Source of the DNA: Myxococcales bacterium
Lineage (GTDB): Bacteria; Myxococcota_A; Bradymonadia; UBA7976; UBA1532
Assembly: GCA_020633555.1 (NCBI GenBank)
Contig: JACKDL010000048.1
Span: 1-37,737, forward strand
DNA length: 37,737 bases
Reading direction: 5' to 3'
In this document: positions 33,762-37,737 of the stretch, piece after piece
Layout: each line of letters opens with the position of its first letter
Position numbering within the stretch: position 1 is the first letter of the stretch
Made by a program: the position numbers and the translations under genes
Notes under the pieces: model-generated
Told to the model about the DNA's origin: nothing
Databases searched by the model: none
The model's input: the letters and a program-made list of their open reading frames with translations, nothing else

Positions 33762-34403
33762 ATGGACCAGAACGAGCGCATCGAGCAGTTCCGCAAGATG
33801 GCCCAGGCCAACCCCGACGACGACCTCGCGCACTTCGCGCTGGGGCAGGCCCTGAGCGATGGGGGCCGCTTCGCCGAGGCGGTGCCGGTGCTGCGGCACG
33901 TGGTGAAGCTGAACGACACCTACTCCCGGGCCTGGCTGCTGCTGGGCGAGGCGCTGGAGCACACCACCGACGACGACGGCGCCGTCGAGGCGTGGCAGGC
34001 GGGCTACGAGGGGGCCCTGCGCCGGGGCGACCTGATGGTGGCCAACGAGATGAAGGCGAAGCTGGTGGCCCGGGGCGCCGAGGTGCCCGAGGATCCCACC
34101 GCGGCCGGCGCGGGCGACGTGGAGTTCGAGGATCGTGAGCCGCTGGAGGGCGAGGTGCGCGACGCCCGCACGGGCCGGGTGGGCGCAGCGCTGGCCTTCG
34201 CGCCCTTCCCCGACGCCGTGGGCGAGTGGATCCAGGCCCACATCACCGGCGAGAGCTGGGAGGCCTGGATGGAGATGTCGATCAAGGTGATCAACGAGCT
34301 GCGGCTGGATCTGGGCGACCCGGAGCACCAGGCTGCCTACGACCAGCACATGCAGGCGTTTTTGAACGTGCCGGCCGAGGTGTTCGCCGCCCGCGACGCC
34401 TGA
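33762..34403 (+). CDS. TPR protein fused to a YggX-like Fe(II)-trafficking domain
   Basis: The 213-residue protein has two parts. Residues 1-105 are TPR-like (DLAHFALGQALSDGGRFAEA, YSRAWLLLGEALEHTTDD, then a basic helix). After an acidic linker, residues about 140-205 match YggX/Fe(2+)-trafficking protein: FPDAVGEWIQAHITGESWEA, W169, INELRLDLGDPEHQ and HMQAFLN are in the positions of PGxLGxRI, WxxW, TMLINExRL and MxxFLF. YggX is normally a stand-alone protein of about 90 residues with one conserved N-terminal cysteine; this protein contains no cysteine at all. Iron handling is thus uncertain and the domain may serve only in protein binding. GGAG is 11 bases before ATG 33762. Confidence 0.8.
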   Translation: MDQNERIEQFRKMAQANPDDDLAHFALGQALSDGGRFAEAVPVLRHVVKLNDTYSRAWLLLGEALEHTTDDDGAVEAWQAGYEGALRRGDLMVANEMKAKLVARGAEVPEDPTAAGAGDVEFEDREPLEGEVRDARTGRVGAALAFAPFPDAVGEWIQAHITGESWEAWMEMSIKVINELRLDLGDPEHQAAYDQHMQAFLNVPAEVFAARDA

Positions 34404-34409
34404 ACGTCA

Positions 34410-34426
34410 CGGTCGGTTCCCGGCCG
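34410..34426. terminator. Short hairpin between convergent genes
   Basis: A 7-bp stem (CGGTCGG / CCGGCCG, one G-U) with a 3-base loop sits 7 bases after the TPR-YggX stop and before the ligA end. It has no T-tract. Confidence 0.35.
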
Positions 34427-34435
34427 GCGGCTCGA

Positions 34436-36382
34436 TCAGGCCTCGGCCTCGGCGGCCTCGAGCAGGGCGATGAACTCGTCCTCCTGCAGCACCTTCACGC
34501 CCATCTTCTCAGCCTTGGTCAGCTTGCTGCCCGCCTTCCCCTCGGCGCCCACCACGAGGTAGGTGAGCTTCTTGCTCACGCCCGCCGCGGCCTCGCCGCC
34601 CAGGGCCTTCACCCGGTCCTGGGCGTCGCCGCGCTTCATGGCCGCCAGGGTGGCGGTGAACAGGAAGCTCTGGCCGTTGAGCGGGCCGTCGGTGGGGCCG
34701 GCGTCCGCGGGGGTCTCGTCGGGCTGCACCACGACCCCGACGGCCAGCAGGCGGTCGATGAGGTCGGCCTTGGCCGCCAGCCCCTCGAGCACCTGGGCCG
34801 CCAGCAGCTCGCCGAACTTCGGCAGCGCCACCACCTGCTCGGGGGTGGCCGCGCGCACGGCCTCGAGGGTGCGGTAGTGGGCCGCGAGGGTGCCGCTGGC
34901 GGTCTTGCCCAGGCCGGGCACGCCCAGGGCCTTCAGGAAGGTGGCCAGGGGCACGCCGGCCTTCACCTTCTCGACCTCGGCCACCAGCTTGTTGGCCAGG
35001 GTCTCGCCCATGCGGTCGAACTGGGTGAGGCGCTCGGCCTTCAGGGCGAAGAAGTCCACGGGGTCGTGGAGCACGCCCGCCGACACCAGCGTGGTGAGCC
35101 AGATTTCGCCGAAGCCCTCGATCTCCAAGGCCTTTGCGAAGTGGCTGAGCACGCCGATGCGCTGGGCGCCGCAGTCGCCGCCGCTGGTGCAGCGCACGAA
35201 GTCGCCGTCCACCTCGGCGGGGCTGTCGCAGGCCGGGCAGTTGCTGGGCGGGTGGATCTCGCGGTCGCCCGGCTTCACCACCGCCTCGAGGTACGGGATG
35301 ACCCCACCCCGGCGCATGGCCACCACCTCGGCGCCCAGGCTCAGGCCCTTGGCCTTCACCAGGCCCCAGTTGGCCAGGCTGATGCGGGTGACCACGGCGC
35401 CGCTGAGCTTCACCGGGGCCACGATGCCCACCGGGGTGAGCACGCCGTTGCGGCTGACGCTCCACTCCACGTCTTCGAGGATGGTGGGGGCGCTGTCGCC
35501 CTGGAGCTTGTAGGCGATGGCGTAGCGGGGATGGTGGGCGGTGGCGCCCAGGCGCCGCTGCTCGTCCAGATCGTCGGCCTTGAACACCACCCCGTCGATC
35601 TCGAAGTCGAGATCGGCGCGGCGGGCCACGTAGCGCTCGTAGCCCTCCTGCACCTGATCGCGGCGCACCAGCTCGTGCTCCACGGGCGAGAACCCGTGGG
35701 CCGCCGCCCACTCGAACTTGTGGATCTCGGTGTCGAACTCCACGCCGTAGACGTCGTACAGGAAGAACCGCAGGCCCACCTGGGCGCTCTTGTCGGGGTC
35801 CTTCTGCTTCAAGGCGCCCGCCGCCGTGTTGCGGGGGTTGGCGAACTGCCCCTCCAGCTCGCGGAAGCGCGCCATGGGCAGGTAGACCTCGCCGCGCACC
35901 TCCAGGGCCTGGCCCGCCTCGATCTGCGTGGGCACGTTGGCGATGCGCATGACGTTCGCCGTGATGTCCTCGCCCGTGATGCCGTTGCCGCGGGTGGCCG
36001 CCACCACGAGGTGGCCGGTGGCGTCGTACCGGATGCTGCAGGCCACGCCGTCGATCTTCGGCGTCATGACCAGCAGGCCCTCGAACTTGTCGGCCCACTT
36101 CAGCAGGGCGTCCTCGTCGTAGGCCTTGTCCAGCGAGAGCATGGGGTTCTGGTGGGTGACGGCGTTGCCCGCGCGGGTGGCGTCGCTGGGGCCCATGGCC
36201 TGCAGCACCGCCGCGTTGGGGTTCACCGCCTTCAGCCGCTCCACCAGCCGGTCGTAGTCGTAGTCGCTGATGGTGGGCGCCGCGTCGTCCCAGTAGCGGG
36301 CGTTGTGCCCGCGCACCTCGGCCTCGAGCCGGTCGGCGTCCCAAGTCTCCCAGTTGCTCGGCAGCGGCTGCACTCCAGTCAC
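34436..36382 (-). CDS. ligA: NAD-dependent DNA ligase LigA
   Basis: LigA seals nicks with NAD+ in replication and repair. The 648-residue protein has the Ia domain (YWDDAAPTISDYDYDRL) and the adenylation domain with the catalytic lysine in TPKIDGVACS. It also has RGNGITGEDIT, LEVRGEVYLP, the OB-fold (VSRNGVLTPVGIVAPV), a four-cysteine zinc site (CPAC and, about 20 residues on, RCTSGGDCGAQ), the HhH region (GVPGLGKTASGTLA) and a C-terminal BRCT domain. The BRCT opens with FTATLAAM, where most LigA proteins have TGTL, a small deviation. The GTG start overlaps the stop of the malic enzyme gene (GTGA), so the two are co-transcribed. Confidence 0.96.
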   Translation of the reverse strand: MTGVQPLPSNWETWDADRLEAEVRGHNARYWDDAAPTISDYDYDRLVERLKAVNPNAAVLQAMGPSDATRAGNAVTHQNPMLSLDKAYDEDALLKWADKFEGLLVMTPKIDGVACSIRYDATGHLVVAATRGNGITGEDITANVMRIANVPTQIEAGQALEVRGEVYLPMARFRELEGQFANPRNTAAGALKQKDPDKSAQVGLRFFLYDVYGVEFDTEIHKFEWAAAHGFSPVEHELVRRDQVQEGYERYVARRADLDFEIDGVVFKADDLDEQRRLGATAHHPRYAIAYKLQGDSAPTILEDVEWSVSRNGVLTPVGIVAPVKLSGAVVTRISLANWGLVKAKGLSLGAEVVAMRRGGVIPYLEAVVKPGDREIHPPSNCPACDSPAEVDGDFVRCTSGGDCGAQRIGVLSHFAKALEIEGFGEIWLTTLVSAGVLHDPVDFFALKAERLTQFDRMGETLANKLVAEVEKVKAGVPLATFLKALGVPGLGKTASGTLAAHYRTLEAVRAATPEQVVALPKFGELLAAQVLEGLAAKADLIDRLLAVGVVVQPDETPADAGPTDGPLNGQSFLFTATLAAMKRGDAQDRVKALGGEAAAGVSKKLTYLVVGAEGKAGSKLTKAEKMGVKVLQEDEFIALLEAAEAEA

Positions 36383-37737
36383 CTCGCTTCTTCCCCAAGG
36401 GTTTCGGTGGTTTGGCGCGCGCGCAGATCCTGGGCCTGCACCACGGTCATGGCGGTCACGTGCACCACCGCCCGCACGCTGGCGTCACGCTCGACGATGT
36501 TGACCGGCTTGTCCATCCCCATGAGCAGCGGGCCCACGAGCTCGGCGTCGCCCAGGTAGGCCAGCAGCTTGTAGCCCAGGTTGGCCGCGTTCAGGTCGGG
36601 GAACACGAGCACGTTGGCCTCACCGTCGAGGCTGGAGAACGGGAAGATCCGCTCGCGGTGCTCGGCGTCGATGGCCGGCCCGAGCTGCATCTCGCCGTCC
36701 ACCACCAGGCTGGGATCCGCCGCGTGCACCCGCGCCAGGGCGTCGCGCACCTTCCGGGCCTGCGGGTGGCTGCTGGAGCCGAAGTTCGAGAAGCTCAGCA
36801 GCGCCACCTTCGGATCCAGGTCGAGCTCGCGGGCCATCTGGGCCGCCGCCAGGGTGATGTCGGCCAGCGCCTGGGCGTCGGGCTCGATGTTCACCGTGGT
36901 GTCGGCGAAGACCTTCACCGAGTCCCGCAGGATGACCACGTGGGCGCCGGCCACCTTGCGCACGCCGGGCGCCGGGCCCACCACCTGCAGCAGCGGACGC
37001 AGGCTGTCGGGGTAGCTGCGGGTCATGCCGGTGACCAGCCCCGCCACCTGCCCGCTGGTGACCATCATGGCCGCGAAGTCCAGGCGGTTGCGCAGCCGGC
37101 GCTGGGCCTCGGCGTGCGTGACGCCCTGGCGGGCCAGGCGGGCCCAAAGCCCCTCGGTGAAGGCCTTGCGGCGGGGATCGCTGGCCGGATCCACCACCTC
37201 GCAGCCGGTGAGATCCACGTCGTGCTCGGCGGCCACCTGCCGGATGTGCTCGGCGTCGCCCACCAGCACCGGGACGCAGATGCGCTCTTCGACGCAGATC
37301 TGCGCCGCCCGCAGGATCTTGGGGTGGGTGCTCTCGGGGAAGGCCACCCGGCACTCGCAGCGCGAGGCCTTGTGGAACATGTGCCGCATGACCTCGCGAT
37401 CGCGGCCCAGGATCCGCTCCAGCCGGGCCCGGTAGGCCTCGAAGTCGGCGATGGGCTTGCGGGCCACCCCCGAGTCCATGGCGGCCTTGGCCACGGCCGG
37501 CGCCACCTTCAGCAGGGCCCGCCAGTCGAAGGGCTTGGGGATGATGTACTCGGGGCCGAACTTCAGCGCCTCGCCGCCGTAGGCCCGACGCACGTCGTCG
37601 GGCACGTCCTCCTTGGCCAGATCGGCCACCGCGCGCACGGCCGCCACCTTCATGGCCTCGTTGATCTCGGTGGCGCGCACGTCCAGGGCCCCCCGGAAGA
37701 TGAAGGGGAAGCCCAGCACGTTGTTGACCTGGTTGGG
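36379..37737 (-). CDS. maeB: NADP-type malic enzyme with C-terminal phosphotransacetylase-like domain (5' partial)
   Basis: The gene starts beyond the right edge. The visible 452 residues begin in the malic domain (PNQVNNVLGFPFIFRGALDV), have the end of the NAD(P)-binding part (EYIIPKPFDWR, then VAKAAMDSGVARKPI), and continue into a PTA_PTB-like domain of about 320 residues (VAFPESTHPKILRAAQI, AMMVTSGQVAGLVTGM, FADTTVNIEPDAQALADI, LLSFSNFGSSSHPQARKV, VDGEMQLGPA, FPDLNAANLGYKLL). This is the hybrid MaeB architecture (about 760 residues); the PTA-like part is regulatory rather than catalytic in known members. It decarboxylates malate to pyruvate and supplies NADPH. It is the first of two genes with ligA. 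Confidence 0.93.
   Translation of the reverse strand, partial: PNQVNNVLGFPFIFRGALDVRATEINEAMKVAAVRAVADLAKEDVPDDVRRAYGGEALKFGPEYIIPKPFDWRALLKVAPAVAKAAMDSGVARKPIADFEAYRARLERILGRDREVMRHMFHKASRCECRVAFPESTHPKILRAAQICVEERICVPVLVGDAEHIRQVAAEHDVDLTGCEVVDPASDPRRKAFTEGLWARLARQGVTHAEAQRRLRNRLDFAAMMVTSGQVAGLVTGMTRSYPDSLRPLLQVVGPAPGVRKVAGAHVVILRDSVKVFADTTVNIEPDAQALADITLAAAQMARELDLDPKVALLSFSNFGSSSHPQARKVRDALARVHAADPSLVVDGEMQLGPAIDAEHRERIFPFSSLDGEANVLVFPDLNAANLGYKLLAYLGDAELVGPLLMGMDKPVNIVERDASVRAVVHVTAMTVVQAQDLRARQTTETLGEEAR

Noticed and set aside
34226..36559. 777-codon plus-strand frame opposite ligA
   Set aside because: LigA on the minus strand has all of its domains in order; the opposite frame is Gly/Val/His-rich noise.

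Overview
The window is about 37.7 kb of very GC-rich chromosomal DNA with tightly packed, often overlapping genes. I read it as Myxococcota (the former deltaproteobacterial myxobacterial lineage). The reasons are a C-terminal GCNC plus hydrophobic plus poly-Arg sorting tail (MYXO-CTERM type), Cys-rich and Gly-rich surface proteins, lipoproteins of the WG-x-WG-x-DLWAVG propeller type, a tandem PilZ protein, and a private Hsp70/J-domain/TPR operon. No rRNA, tRNA, CRISPR array, phage or insertion sequence was seen.

Left part (1-9.5 kb): the 3' end of a Cys-rich surface protein gene; a beta-propeller lipoprotein overlapping a long plsB (glycerol-3-phosphate acyltransferase); then, on the minus strand, an unknown two-gene membrane module followed by engB and a rimI-like acetyltransferase, whose 3' end runs antisense into plsB. 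coaE and an SDR-like protein lacking its usual catalytic Tyr and Lys point the other way.

Middle (9.5-18 kb): a three-gene minus-strand operon encodes a J-domain/TPR protein, an Hsp70 without the usual DnaK tail, and an 817-residue acidic TPR scaffold. The first and last share a similar helical domain, so this looks like a dedicated chaperone machine. Diverging from it is a discoidin-domain plus multi-spanning membrane protein that resembles GT-C glycosyltransferases.

Long operon (28.65 down to 17.96 kb): eleven consecutive minus-strand genes: CpoB-like lipoprotein, LysM protein, dprA, trmFO, xerC, hslV, hslU, argB, unknown membrane protein, argD, argF. Most junctions overlap by 1 to 4 bases. 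The order dprA-trmFO-xerC-hslV-hslU is the conserved smf-topA-gid-codV-clpQ-clpY block without topA, joined to arginine biosynthesis.

Right part (28.6-37.7 kb): a 564-base non-coding stretch with two copies of a roughly 100-bp repeat, each carrying a conserved hairpin with tandem G-A/G-A internal positions; a large surface lipoprotein; a hisC-like aminotransferase; a tandem PilZ protein followed by a TPR-YggX fusion; ligA; and a maeB-type malic enzyme running off the right edge.

The candidates most worth following as new biology are the Hsp70/J/TPR operon, the cysteine-free TPR-YggX fusion, the structured repeat at 28.8-29.05 kb, the ResB-topology membrane pair, the discoidin-GT-C-like fusion, and an apparent leaderless-start signature (TAtnnT 6-7 bases before ATG, no Shine-Dalgarno) at three genes.
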